NCBI GenBank assembly: GCA_024231975.1
Contig: JAAEQB010000012.1
Location: 310,001-374,000 of the forward strand
Direction: 5' to 3'
DNA: 64,000 nucleotides
Origin: Allobosea sp.
GTDB lineage: Bacteria; Pseudomonadota; Alphaproteobacteria; Rhizobiales; Beijerinckiaceae
Shown: piece by piece, positions 17,416 to 26,162 of the stretch
Numbering within the stretch: position 1 is the first letter of the stretch
How the letters are laid out: every line of letters begins with the position of its first letter
Made by a program: the position numbers and the translations under genes
Notes under the pieces: generated by a model
The model's input: only the letters and a program-made list of their open reading frames with translations
Database searches by the model: none
Told to the model about the DNA's origin: nothing

Positions 17416-19044
17416 GTGAGCACCAGCCATGCCGACATCGTCATTCTCGGTGGTGGCCATAACGGGCTCGTCTGCGCCTTTTATCTCGCCAAGGCCGGGC
17501 TGAAGGTCACTGTGCTGGAGCGGCGCGCGGTGGTCGGTGGCGCGGCCGTCACCGAGGAATTCCACCCCGGCTTCCGCAATTCCACGGCGAGCTACACCGT
17601 CAGCCTGCTCAACCCGCGCATCATCGCGGAGATGGAGTTGGCCCGACATGGGCTGTGTATCGTCGAGCGGCGCATGGCCAACTTCCTGCCCTTGCCAGAT
17701 GGGCGCTATCTCGCCGCCGGCGAAGCGCGCACGGAAGCGGGGGTGGCGAAGTTCTCCGCCCGCGACGCCGGGCGGCTATCGGCCTATGGCGAGCGGCTGG
17801 AACGGATCGCCGCCATGCTGCGCGATCTCGTGCTGCAGGCGCCGCCCAATCTCGGCGACGGCGGCTGGCTGGCCGCACTGCCGCAGATGCTGGATGCAGC
17901 TGCGCTCGGACGACGCATCGCCGGGCTCGACCAGACCGGGCGGCGCGATCTTCTCGACCTCTTCACCAAATCGGCCGGCGACTGGCTCGACGGCTGGTTC
18001 GAGAGCGATCCGGTCAAGGCGCTGTTCGGCTTCGATAGCGTGGTCGGCAACTATGCCAGCCCTTATACGCCGGGCTCGGCCTATGTGCTGCTCCATCACG
18101 TCTTCGGCGAGGTCAACGGCAAGCGCGGCGCCTGGGGCCACGCGCTCGGCGGCATGGGCGCGATCACGCAGGCCATGGCCCGAGCCTGCGCGGAACAGGG
18201 CGTCGAGATCAGGCTGGAGACGCCGGTCGCGCAGGTGCTGACCGAGAAGGGCCGCGCCATTGGCGCCGTGACGCAGCGCGGCGATGTGGTGCGGGCGCGC
18301 GCCGTGGTGTCCAACCTGCACCCGCGCCTGCTGTTCGAGCGGCTTGTCGATCCAGCGATCGTCCCCGGCGATTTCAGCGAGCGCATCCGCCGCTATGCCT
18401 CTGGCTCGGGTACCTTCCGGATGAACCTGGCGCTATCGGAGCTGCCGCGCTTCGCCTGCCTCCCGGAAGTGGGCGACCATCTCACTGCCGGCATCATCAT
18501 CGCGCCGTCGCTCGCCTATATGGACCGCGCCCATGCGCAGGCGCGGCTGTCGGGCTGGTCGCGCGAGCCGATCGTCGAGATGCTGATCCCGTCGACGCTA
18601 GACGACAGCCTCGCCCCGCCCGGCCGGCATGTCGCCAGCCTGTTCTGCCAGCATGTCGCGCCACAGCTGCCGGACGGCGAGAGCTGGGACAAGCATCGCG
18701 ACACTGTTGCCGATCTGATGATCGACACTGTCGATCGCTACGCTCCGGGCTTCCGCGCCTCCATCATCGGCAGGCTGGCTCTGGCGCCGAGCGATCTGGA
18801 GGAGCGTTTCGGACTGGTCGGCGGCGACATCTTTCATGGCCGGCTGACGCTCGACCAGCTCTTCAGCGCCCGCCCGGTGCTCGGCCATGCCGATTATCGC
18901 ATGCCGGTGGCGGGCCTCTATCTTTGCGGCTCAGGTGCCCATCCGGGCGGCGGCGTCACCGGCGCGCCAGGGCACAATGCGGCTCGTTCCGTGCTCGCCG
19001 ACCTGAAGCCTCAGAGGTTCAGGCTGCCGTCACTGCGAGCTTAA
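17416..19044 (+). CDS. FAD-dependent oxidoreductase, phytoene-desaturase-like (COG1233, PYROXD2-like)
   Basis: A 542-residue flavoprotein. The N-terminal Rossmann motif is clear (ILGGGHNGLVCAFYLAKAG, then VTVLERRAVVGGAA), the second dinucleotide-binding region is GGMGAITQAMARA, and a C-terminal FAD motif ends in GLYLCGSGAHPGGGVTGAPG. This is the pattern of the phytoene-desaturase-like amine oxidase superfamily, of which PYROXD2 is the eukaryotic relative. The substrate is unknown; no carotenoid genes are nearby, so it is probably not a carotenoid enzyme. The GTG at 17416 follows a GAAGGAG ribosome site. It converges on hflX with a 12-base gap. Confidence 0.85.
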   Translation: MSTSHADIVILGGGHNGLVCAFYLAKAGLKVTVLERRAVVGGAAVTEEFHPGFRNSTASYTVSLLNPRIIAEMELARHGLCIVERRMANFLPLPDGRYLAAGEARTEAGVAKFSARDAGRLSAYGERLERIAAMLRDLVLQAPPNLGDGGWLAALPQMLDAAALGRRIAGLDQTGRRDLLDLFTKSAGDWLDGWFESDPVKALFGFDSVVGNYASPYTPGSAYVLLHHVFGEVNGKRGAWGHALGGMGAITQAMARACAEQGVEIRLETPVAQVLTEKGRAIGAVTQRGDVVRARAVVSNLHPRLLFERLVDPAIVPGDFSERIRRYASGSGTFRMNLALSELPRFACLPEVGDHLTAGIIIAPSLAYMDRAHAQARLSGWSREPIVEMLIPSTLDDSLAPPGRHVASLFCQHVAPQLPDGESWDKHRDTVADLMIDTVDRYAPGFRASIIGRLALAPSDLEERFGLVGGDIFHGRLTLDQLFSARPVLGHADYRMPVAGLYLCGSGAHPGGGVTGAPGHNAARSVLADLKPQRFRLPSLRA

Positions 19045-19056
19045 CCGAAGCCGCCC

Positions 19057-20472
19057 TCAGGCATTGCCGCCGACGCGTTCGGCCTGCGGAAAGCGGGCAC
19101 CGAAGGCCCCTTCCCGCTCGGGCGGCAATCTTACCAGCAGGTCGAGTGTGCCGTCCTCCGCATCCTCGCGCTCGAGGATCTCGCCATTGGCGTGCAGCCA
19201 GGCCAAGGACTTGCCATCGCCCGGCTCCAGCGTGAGCCGGTAGACCGGCCGTGTACGTGCGATGCGCCGCTCGATCGCGTCGGTCAGCCGCTCCATGCCC
19301 TCGCCGGTCAAGGCGGAGACCAGGACCGGGCGCGAGGCGCCGGGCTTGAGTTCGGTCAGCGCCGCCTGGCGCTCACGCTCGTCGCCCGAGAGCAGGTCGG
19401 CCTTGTTCCAGACCTCGATGACGCGGTCGCCATCCTCCGGGTCGATGCCGAGATCGCGCAGGATGCCCTGGACGTCGGCGGCCTGGGCCTGCGTGTCCTC
19501 ATGCGAGACGTCGCGGACATGCAGCAGCACGTCAGCCTCGATCGCATCCTCCAGCGTGGCGCGGAAGGCGGCGACGAGCTGCGTCGGCAGATCGGAGATG
19601 AAGCCGACCGTGTCGGAGAGCATGATCCTGGCGCCGTGCGGCAACTTCAGCGCCCGCGCCGTCGGGTCGAGCGTGGCGAAGAGCATGTCCTGCGCCAGCA
19701 CCTCGGCCGAGGTCAGCCGGTTGAACAAGGTCGACTTGCCGGCATTGGTGTAGCCGACGAGCGCAACCACCGGATAAGGCACGCGCTTGCGGCTGGCGCG
19801 ATGCAGCGAGCGGGTACGCTTCACGCTGTCGAGCTCGCGCTCGATCTTGGTCATCCGCTCCTGGATGATGCGCCGGTCGGCCTCGATCTGGGTCTCGCCG
19901 GGGCCGCCGAGGAAGCCGAAGCCGCCGCGCTGGCGTTCCAAGTGGGTCCAGGAGCGTACGAGCCGGCTCTTCTGGTAGTTGAGATGGGCGAGCTCGACCT
20001 GCAGCGCGCCCTCGCGCGTGCGGGCGCGCCGGCCGAAGATCTCGAGGATCAGGCCGGTGCGATCGATGACCTTGCAGCCGAAGGCCTTCTCCAGATTGCG
20101 CTGCTGGACCGGCGACAGGGCGCAGTCCATCACGACGAGGCCGATCTCCTCGATCTTGACGCGCTCGGCGAGCTCCTCGACCTTGCCCTTGCCGAGATAG
20201 GTTGCGGGCCTGAGCGCCGTCAGCACCACCGGGATCGCCTCGACGATCTGGAGGTCGATGGCGCCGGCGAGGCCGAAGGCCTCGTCCAGCCGCGCCGCAT
20301 GGCTGCGCTGGTTCTCGTCGCCTGCGGCGGCCCGGCTGGCGGCATGGCGCGCCAGATAGGGACCGATCACAAAGGCGCGAGTGTCCGCAGCCAAGGCATG
20401 CTCGGCCGCATCGATCGAGATGCCGATTGCGCTTCCGCTGCCTGTCGTCGAGCCGCCGGCCTTGCCGCCCAC
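19057..20472 (-). CDS. hflX: Ribosome-associated GTPase HflX
   Basis: A 471-residue protein with the HflX N-terminal domain (YLGKGKVEEL, LSPVQQRNLEKAFGCKVIDR, then RRARTREGALQVELAHL and the glycine-rich GGFGFLGGPGETQIE). This is followed by an Era-like GTPase domain with G1 GYTNAGKST, G3 DTVGFI and G4 NKAD. HflX splits or rescues stalled ribosomes under stress. The GTG start at 20472 lies two bases after the hfq stop codon, so the two form an hfq-hflX operon, the classic arrangement in proteobacteria. A Gly/Ser-rich start of about 15 residues is not conserved in the family. Confidence 0.97.
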   Translation of the reverse strand: MGGKAGGSTTGSGSAIGISIDAAEHALAADTRAFVIGPYLARHAASRAAAGDENQRSHAARLDEAFGLAGAIDLQIVEAIPVVLTALRPATYLGKGKVEELAERVKIEEIGLVVMDCALSPVQQRNLEKAFGCKVIDRTGLILEIFGRRARTREGALQVELAHLNYQKSRLVRSWTHLERQRGGFGFLGGPGETQIEADRRIIQERMTKIERELDSVKRTRSLHRASRKRVPYPVVALVGYTNAGKSTLFNRLTSAEVLAQDMLFATLDPTARALKLPHGARIMLSDTVGFISDLPTQLVAAFRATLEDAIEADVLLHVRDVSHEDTQAQAADVQGILRDLGIDPEDGDRVIEVWNKADLLSGDERERQAALTELKPGASRPVLVSALTGEGMERLTDAIERRIARTRPVYRLTLEPGDGKSLAWLHANGEILEREDAEDGTLDLLVRLPPEREGAFGARFPQAERVGGNA

Positions 20473-20474
20473 GG

Positions 20475-20723
20475 TCAGGCCTTGTCCGTGTCCTCAGGCT
20501 CGAACAGCTGGACCGGATGGCCCGGCATGATCGTCGAGATCGCGTGCTTGTAGACGAGCTGCGAATGCCCGTCGCGACGCAGGAGAACGCAGAAATTATC
20601 GAACCAGGTGACGACGCCCTGCAGTTTGACGCCGTTCACGAGAAAGATGGTGAGGGGAATCTTCTGCTTGCGGACGTGATTGAGAAAGGTGTCCTGTAGA
20701 TTTTGAGCCCGCTCGGCGGCCAT
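20475..20723 (-). CDS. hfq: RNA chaperone Hfq
   Basis: An 82-residue Sm-like protein. It shows the N-terminal helix (AQNLQDTFLNHVRKQKIPLT), the Sm1 motif FLVNGVKLQGVVTWFD and Sm2 with LVYKHAISTI, where the YKHA motif is diagnostic. Hfq is a hexamer that pairs small RNAs with mRNAs; in alphaproteobacteria it also affects nitrogen control. The ATG at 20723 gives the family length. It is followed immediately by hflX, and about 200 bases separate it from ntrX upstream on the same strand. Confidence 0.98.
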   Translation of the reverse strand: MAAERAQNLQDTFLNHVRKQKIPLTIFLVNGVKLQGVVTWFDNFCVLLRRDGHSQLVYKHAISTIMPGHPVQLFEPEDTDKA

Positions 20724-20919
20724 GGGTAACCCCTGTTGTTGGGATCGCAATCGGCTTGCCCTTGCGATCCAGATCGTTCCGTTCGGCTTCGGCGCCAATC
20801 GCCGGGCCATCGGAACACCGACACTCCATTAGATCGCGACCCGGCGAGAACGCGCAAGGGTTGCGGAACGCCAATTTCGGCCAGCCGCCTTGCGTGCAGT
20901 GCAACACGGCCACCAGTTC

Positions 20920-22287
20920 TCACCCAACTCCGAGCGATTTCAGCTTACGGTGCAGAGCTGAACGCTCCATGCCGATGAACTCCGCGGTGCGCGAGATGTT
21001 TCCGGAGAAGCGGGCGATCTGCGCCATCAGATATTCGCGCTCGAAGATCTCGCGGGCATCGCGCAGCGGCAGGCTCATCAGCTTCTCGCCACCCGAGCCG
21101 GACGGCGTCGTCGGCACCATGGCGCCGACCTCCGCCGGCAGCATGTCGACCGTGATCTCGGCCCCGGGATCGCCCTTGGTCAGGATCATCAGCCGCTCGA
21201 CATTGTTGCGCAGCTCGCGAACATTGCCCGGCCATTCATGCGATTGCAGGATCGCCATGGCGTCGCCGCCGATCTGGCGCTTGGGCAGGCCGCTCGCGAC
21301 CGAGATCTGGTCCATGAAGAACTCGATCAGTTCGGGGACGTCCTCGCGCCGTTCCGACAGGGCCGGCACGCGGATCGGCACCACGCCGAGCCGATGATAG
21401 AGGTCCTCGCGCAATAGGCCGTCAGCGATCAGCTTGGCGAGGTCACGGCTGCTGGAGGAGATGATCCGGACATCGACATGGACGCGGGTCGCCCCGCCGA
21501 CGCGCTGGAAGTTCTGGTCGACCAGCACGCGCAGGATGCGATTCTGGGTCTCGCGCGGCATGTCGCCGATCTCGTCGATGTAGAGCGTGCCGCCATGGGC
21601 TTCCTCAAGAGCGCCGACGCGGCGCGAGCGCCCGTCGCCGCCCTCGATGCCGAATAGTTCCTCTTCCATCGTCTCGGGGGTGATCGTCGCCGCGTTGATC
21701 ACGACGAAGGGACCGGCCGAGCGGGTCGAGGCGTCGTGCAGGGTCCGCGCGGTCAGTTCCTTGCCGCAGCCCGGCTCGCCGGTGATCAGCACGCGGGCAT
21801 TGGTCGGGGCGACGCGCTCCAGCGTCTGGCGCAACTGGTTGACCGCGGTCGAGCGGCCGACGATGCGGCTGGCCTGGACCGAGCGAGTCTTGAGCTCGCG
21901 CACCTCGCGCCGCAGCCGCGAGGCTTCCAGCGCGCGCTCGGCGACGAGCACGAGCCGGTCGGCCTTGAACGGCTTCTCGATGAAGTCGTAGGCGCCGCTC
22001 TTGATCGCCGAGACGGCGGTCTCGATGTTGCCGTGGCCGGAGATCATCACCACCGCGAGGTCGGGATGGCTCTCCTTGATCAGCTCCAGCACCTGCAACC
22101 CGTCGAGCCGGCTGCCCTGCAGCCAGATGTCGAGGAAGACGAGATTGGGCCGCCGCGCCGCGATCGCGGCCAGCGCCTCGTCGGCGGAGCCCGCCTTGCG
22201 CGTGCGGTAGCCTTCGTCCTCCAGGAGGCCGGCCACCAGTTCGCGAATATCGACCTCGTCGTCGACGACGAGAATGTCAGCACTCAT
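20920..22287 (-). CDS. ntrX: Nitrogen response regulator NtrX
   Basis: A 455-residue response regulator with three parts. The receiver domain runs over residues 1-120, with the phosphoacceptor Asp53 in FLDIWLQ. A central AAA+ domain has a Walker A-like GEPGCGKE and Walker B-like LYIDEIGD. The C-terminal Fis-type helix-turn-helix ends in MERSALHRKLKSLG. The GAFTGA loop that contacts sigma54 is absent: after ELFG the sequence runs through IEGGDGRSRRVGALEEAHGG. This is known in some alphaproteobacterial NtrX and suggests sigma54-independent control. It overlaps the ntrY stop by ATGA, so the two are translationally coupled. Confidence 0.97.
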   Translation of the reverse strand: MSADILVVDDEVDIRELVAGLLEDEGYRTRKAGSADEALAAIAARRPNLVFLDIWLQGSRLDGLQVLELIKESHPDLAVVMISGHGNIETAVSAIKSGAYDFIEKPFKADRLVLVAERALEASRLRREVRELKTRSVQASRIVGRSTAVNQLRQTLERVAPTNARVLITGEPGCGKELTARTLHDASTRSAGPFVVINAATITPETMEEELFGIEGGDGRSRRVGALEEAHGGTLYIDEIGDMPRETQNRILRVLVDQNFQRVGGATRVHVDVRIISSSSRDLAKLIADGLLREDLYHRLGVVPIRVPALSERREDVPELIEFFMDQISVASGLPKRQIGGDAMAILQSHEWPGNVRELRNNVERLMILTKGDPGAEITVDMLPAEVGAMVPTTPSGSGGEKLMSLPLRDAREIFEREYLMAQIARFSGNISRTAEFIGMERSALHRKLKSLGVG

Positions 22288-24539
22288 GCCTTCGTCCCGT
22301 TTACGTGTCGTGCGGCGGAATCCGCCGTGCTCTTGCCTGTTTCTGGTCTGTCTTCGCCGGCTGGCGGCGGTCCGGTCTCGATGAACCAGAGCTTGATCCT
22401 GGCGCCTCGGGCCCCATCCGGGCGGTCGAGCAGCTCGATGCCGCCGCCATGGTCCTCGAGGATCTTGCCGACGATGGCGAGGCCGAGCCCGGTGCCGCCG
22501 TCGCGGGTGGTCATATAGGGCTCGAGCAGCTTCTGGCGCTGGTCAGCCGGCAGGCCCTTGCCGTTGTCGAGGATGTCGATGACGATCCGGCCATCCTGCG
22601 TCCGTTCGAAGCCGATCTCGATGCGGCCCTTGCCGCGCTCCTCGGCCGGCACGGCCTGGATCGCCTCGGTCGCGTTCTTGATGACGTTGGTCAGGGCCTG
22701 CGAGATCAGGCGCCGGTCGAAATGCGCCAGGACCGGCGCCTCCGGCAGATTGTCAGTGATGTCGATCTCGGGATTGCCGACCCGCATCAGGAAGGCGACC
22801 TGCCTCGCCGTCTCGACAATGTCGTCCCGCGCCGGCGAAGGCTTGGGCATCCGCGCGAAGGAGGAGAATTCGTCGACCATGCGGCGGATATCCTCGACCT
22901 GGCGCACGATTGTGGCGGTGCACTGGTCGAAGATCTCCTTGTCGTCGACGATGACGCGGCCGAACTTGCGGCGGATGCGCTCGGCGGAGAGCTGGATCGG
23001 CGTCAGCGGATTCTTGATCTCGTGGGCGATGCGGCGGGCGACATCAGCCCAGGCGGCGGTGCGCTGCGCCGAGACGAGATCGGTGATGTCGTCGAGCGTC
23101 ACGACGAGGCCGGCTCCGGCGCCCTCGCCTTCGCGCGTCGCGCGGATGTTCAGCATGCGCTCGCGGCCGCCGCGGGTGATCGCCGCCTGGCTGGAGCTCA
23201 GGCGCTGGCGATTGTTGAGCGCCTCGGTGACGAAGCCCGCGATCTCGGGAACGACGCGCGCGACCGGCTCGCCGAGCAGCCGTCCGCCAGCGCCGAGCAG
23301 GGTCTCAGCCGAGCGGTTGCTGAGGGTGATGTGCCCGTCCTCGTCGATGCCGAGCACGCCGGAGGAGACGCCCGAGAGCACCGTCTCGGTGAAGCGCCGG
23401 CGCCGGTCGATCACCTCGCTCGCGGTGACGAGCCCGTCGCGCTGCCGGCGCAGTTCGGCGGTCATCTTATTGAAGGTCTCGCCGAGATGGGCGAGATCGC
23501 CCTCCGCTCGTCGTATCGGCACCTGGACGTAGAAATTGCCGCTGGAGACCTGGTCGGTGGCGTGGATCATCCGCCGGATCGGGGCGACGAGGCCGTTGGC
23601 GAAATTGAGGCCGAGCCAGATCGCCGAGAGCAGCAGGATCACCGAGATCAGCGCATACATCGAGGCGAAGGCGCTCTGCACGCCCTTCCGGCGCGCATCG
23701 ATGCCGAGATATTCGACCACGGCGCCGCGCGCGACGGCCGGGAACTCGACCGCAAGCGGGTCGACCTCGCGGGCGACATAGAGGAAGGCGCCGTCATAGC
23801 TCGGCAGCTTCATCAGCGCGCCGAAGACCCGGCCCGTCGAGGGCAGCACGCAGATCGGCTCCGGCGAGCTTTGCGCATCGTCGAAGGCGTCGGCATTCGG
23901 CTTGTGGGCATCGCGCAGCACGTCGATATTGGCGCGGACGAGGATGTTGTCCGGTGGCTTCATGATCCAGGCCACCGGGAGGCCGAGCGCCGTGGCGCGC
24001 GCCGTCAGGAAGTTCTCGAACCAGCGCCTATCGGCGTCATAGGCGGTCTTCGCCCGCCCGAGATCGTCGGCGAGCAGCCGGATCTCGCGGCCGAGCGAGC
24101 GGCACTGTCCCGTCGTATAGGCGTCGGCGACCTCGACCGATTTGAAGATCACGTCGCGCATGCGGTCGGAGAACCAGGGTTCGAGACCGCGCTCCAGCGT
24201 CGCGGTCGCGATGATCGCGACAAGGACCGCCGGCAGCGCGGCGACGATGCTGAACAGGCTGACGATCCGCACATGCAGGCCGGCGGCTGCCACGCCCTTG
24301 CGCCTGGCGCGGATCAGAACCGCCGCCTCGAAGGCGACGATGATCAGCAGGAGCAGGATCAGCAGGCCGTTGATGATGAAGACGCCGACCACGACCTCGT
24401 GGACCGGCGCGACCGGCGTTGCGCCCGAAAGCACGAGGAAGGTGGTGAGCGCCGAGACCAGCGCGAAGCCTACGACGAGCGCGCCGAGCCAGCCCGAGAC
24501 CCGGCGCGGCGGGTCGTCGCTCCGGGGCGTCATGCGCAT
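22284..24539 (-). CDS. ntrY: Membrane sensor histidine kinase NtrY
   Basis: About 751 residues from the chosen ATG. Three hydrophobic segments near the N-terminus are followed by a periplasmic region and a further segment near residue 290 (ALISVILLLSAIWLGLNFA). Next come a HAMP domain, a PAS domain (FTETVLSGVSSGVLGIDEDG), a dimerisation box with RRIAHEIKNPLTPIQLSAER (the His) and a kinase domain with N box NVIKNATEA and DNGKGLP. It signals to NtrX and is linked to nitrogen and redox or oxygen status in related bacteria. The start is uncertain: a TTG at 24647 would add 36 poorly conserved residues. It lies about 145 bases downstream of ntrC. Confidence 0.95.
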   Translation of the reverse strand: MRMTPRSDDPPRRVSGWLGALVVGFALVSALTTFLVLSGATPVAPVHEVVVGVFIINGLLILLLLIIVAFEAAVLIRARRKGVAAAGLHVRIVSLFSIVAALPAVLVAIIATATLERGLEPWFSDRMRDVIFKSVEVADAYTTGQCRSLGREIRLLADDLGRAKTAYDADRRWFENFLTARATALGLPVAWIMKPPDNILVRANIDVLRDAHKPNADAFDDAQSSPEPICVLPSTGRVFGALMKLPSYDGAFLYVAREVDPLAVEFPAVARGAVVEYLGIDARRKGVQSAFASMYALISVILLLSAIWLGLNFANGLVAPIRRMIHATDQVSSGNFYVQVPIRRAEGDLAHLGETFNKMTAELRRQRDGLVTASEVIDRRRRFTETVLSGVSSGVLGIDEDGHITLSNRSAETLLGAGGRLLGEPVARVVPEIAGFVTEALNNRQRLSSSQAAITRGGRERMLNIRATREGEGAGAGLVVTLDDITDLVSAQRTAAWADVARRIAHEIKNPLTPIQLSAERIRRKFGRVIVDDKEIFDQCTATIVRQVEDIRRMVDEFSSFARMPKPSPARDDIVETARQVAFLMRVGNPEIDITDNLPEAPVLAHFDRRLISQALTNVIKNATEAIQAVPAEERGKGRIEIGFERTQDGRIVIDILDNGKGLPADQRQKLLEPYMTTRDGGTGLGLAIVGKILEDHGGGIELLDRPDGARGARIKLWFIETGPPPAGEDRPETGKSTADSAARHVNGTKA

Positions 24540-24683
24540 GTCGCCGGTCGATGTGGTCAACGCGAAATCGGAGCTCCGTTGCCGCGGCGCTCCGTCACTG
24601 GAGCCGCCGCAAAGCGCACTGATGCGCCGCCGCAACGGTGTTGTCAAAATATGACAGATGCAAGGCAGCCACAGTGCTGGCGG

Positions 24684-26135
24684 TCAGCGCGGCGAGCGGA
24701 CCACCTGCATGTCGAGCTCGCGGATCTTCTTGCGCAAGGTGTTGCGATTAAGTCCCAGCAGCTCAGCGGCTCGAATCTGGTTACCGCGCGTCGCCGCCAG
24801 GGCTGCCGCGATCAGAGGTGGCTCGATCTCGCGCAGGATGCGGTGATAGAGGCCGGGCGGCGGAATCTGGTCGCCGAAACCGCCGAAGTACTGGCCGAGA
24901 TGGCGCTCGACCGAGCCCGAGAGTGTCTCGGCCCGCTCCGGCGCGCTGCCGCTCCCGGCCTGCATAGGAGCGCCGCTCGCCGGCTGCAGCTCGGCTTCGA
25001 CGATCGGCGCGGTGATCGTTTCCTGCGGATAGAGCGCGGCCAGACGCCGCACCAGATTCTCGAGCTCGCGGACATTGCCGGGCCAGCGATAGCGCCGCAG
25101 CACGTCCATCGCTTCCGAATCGATCTGCTTGCGCGGCAGCCCCTCCTTCTCGACCAGCGCGAAGAAATGGCGGACGAGATCCGGGATGTCCTCGACGCGC
25201 TCGCGAAGTGGCGGCAGGCGGATCGGCACGACGTTGAGGCGGAAGAACAGATCCTCGCGGAACAGCCCGTGCGCGATCGAGATGCGCAGGTCCTTGTTGG
25301 TCGCGGCGACGATGCGGACATTGGTCTTGATCGGGGTGCGGCCGCCGACCGTGGTGTACTCGCCCTGCTGCAGCACGCGCAGCAGCCGCGTCTGCGCCTC
25401 CATCGGCATGTCGCCGATCTCGTCGAGGAAGAGCGTGCCGCCCTCGGCCTGCTCGAAGCGGCCGGAGGAACGGGTCAGCGCGCCGGTGAAGGCGCCTTTC
25501 TCGTGGCCGAACAATTCCGATTCGATCAGATCCTTCGGGATCGCCGCCATGTTGATCGCGACGAAGGGGCCGTTGCGGCGCTTGCCGTAGTCGTGCAGGG
25601 CGCGGGCGACCAGCTCCTTGCCGGTGCCGGATTCGCCGTTGATCATCACGGTGAGGTCGATCGGCATCAGCCGCGCCAGAGCGCGGTAGACGTCCTGCAT
25701 CGCCGGCGAGCGGCCGACCAGCGGAATGTCCTCGGGCTCAGCGGCGTGGCTGCGTGCGGCATCGTTGCGCGGCCGCGACAGCGCCCGCCCGACGATGGCG
25801 ACGAGTTCCTTCAGGTCGAAGGGCTTGGGCAGGTATTCGTAGGCGCCGCGCTCGGACGCCTTGATCGCGGTCATGAAGGTGTTCTGCGCGCTCATCACGA
25901 TGATCGGCAGCTCGGGCCGGACCCGCTTGATGCGAGGCAGGAGATCGAAGGCGTTACCGTCCGGCATCACCACGTCGGTGATGATGAGGTCGCCCAGGCC
26001 CTGGGCGGCCCAGGTCCAGAGCGTCGCCGCCTGCCCGGTGGTGCGGACTTCGTAGCCGGCGCGGGCGAGCGCCTGGTTGAGGACGGTGCGGATCGCGGCG
26101 TCGTCGTCGGCGATGAGGATGTTACCCGTCGGCAT
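24684..26135 (-). CDS. ntrC: Nitrogen regulation protein NtrC (sigma54 activator)
   Basis: A 483-residue activator. The receiver has Asp54 (IITDVVMPDG). The AAA+ domain has Walker A GESGTGKE, an intact GAFTGA loop (FGHEKGAFTGALTR), Walker B LFLDEIGD and the arginine-finger region. The C-terminal Fis-type helix-turn-helix (NQIRAAELLGLNRNTLRKKI) binds enhancers. When phosphorylated by NtrB under nitrogen limitation it activates glnA, glnB or amtB-type promoters through sigma54. It is 27 bases after ntrB on the same strand. Confidence 0.98.
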   Translation of the reverse strand: MPTGNILIADDDAAIRTVLNQALARAGYEVRTTGQAATLWTWAAQGLGDLIITDVVMPDGNAFDLLPRIKRVRPELPIIVMSAQNTFMTAIKASERGAYEYLPKPFDLKELVAIVGRALSRPRNDAARSHAAEPEDIPLVGRSPAMQDVYRALARLMPIDLTVMINGESGTGKELVARALHDYGKRRNGPFVAINMAAIPKDLIESELFGHEKGAFTGALTRSSGRFEQAEGGTLFLDEIGDMPMEAQTRLLRVLQQGEYTTVGGRTPIKTNVRIVAATNKDLRISIAHGLFREDLFFRLNVVPIRLPPLRERVEDIPDLVRHFFALVEKEGLPRKQIDSEAMDVLRRYRWPGNVRELENLVRRLAALYPQETITAPIVEAELQPASGAPMQAGSGSAPERAETLSGSVERHLGQYFGGFGDQIPPPGLYHRILREIEPPLIAAALAATRGNQIRAAELLGLNRNTLRKKIRELDMQVVRSPR

Positions 26136-26162
26136 GCGCTTTTCCGTGTCCTACTCGTCTTT

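Noticed and set aside
24642..24647. A TTGACA box at the alternative start of ntrY
   Set aside because: It coincides with a TTG codon and no plausible -10 box follows at 16-18 bases, so neither a promoter nor the TTG start is well supported.
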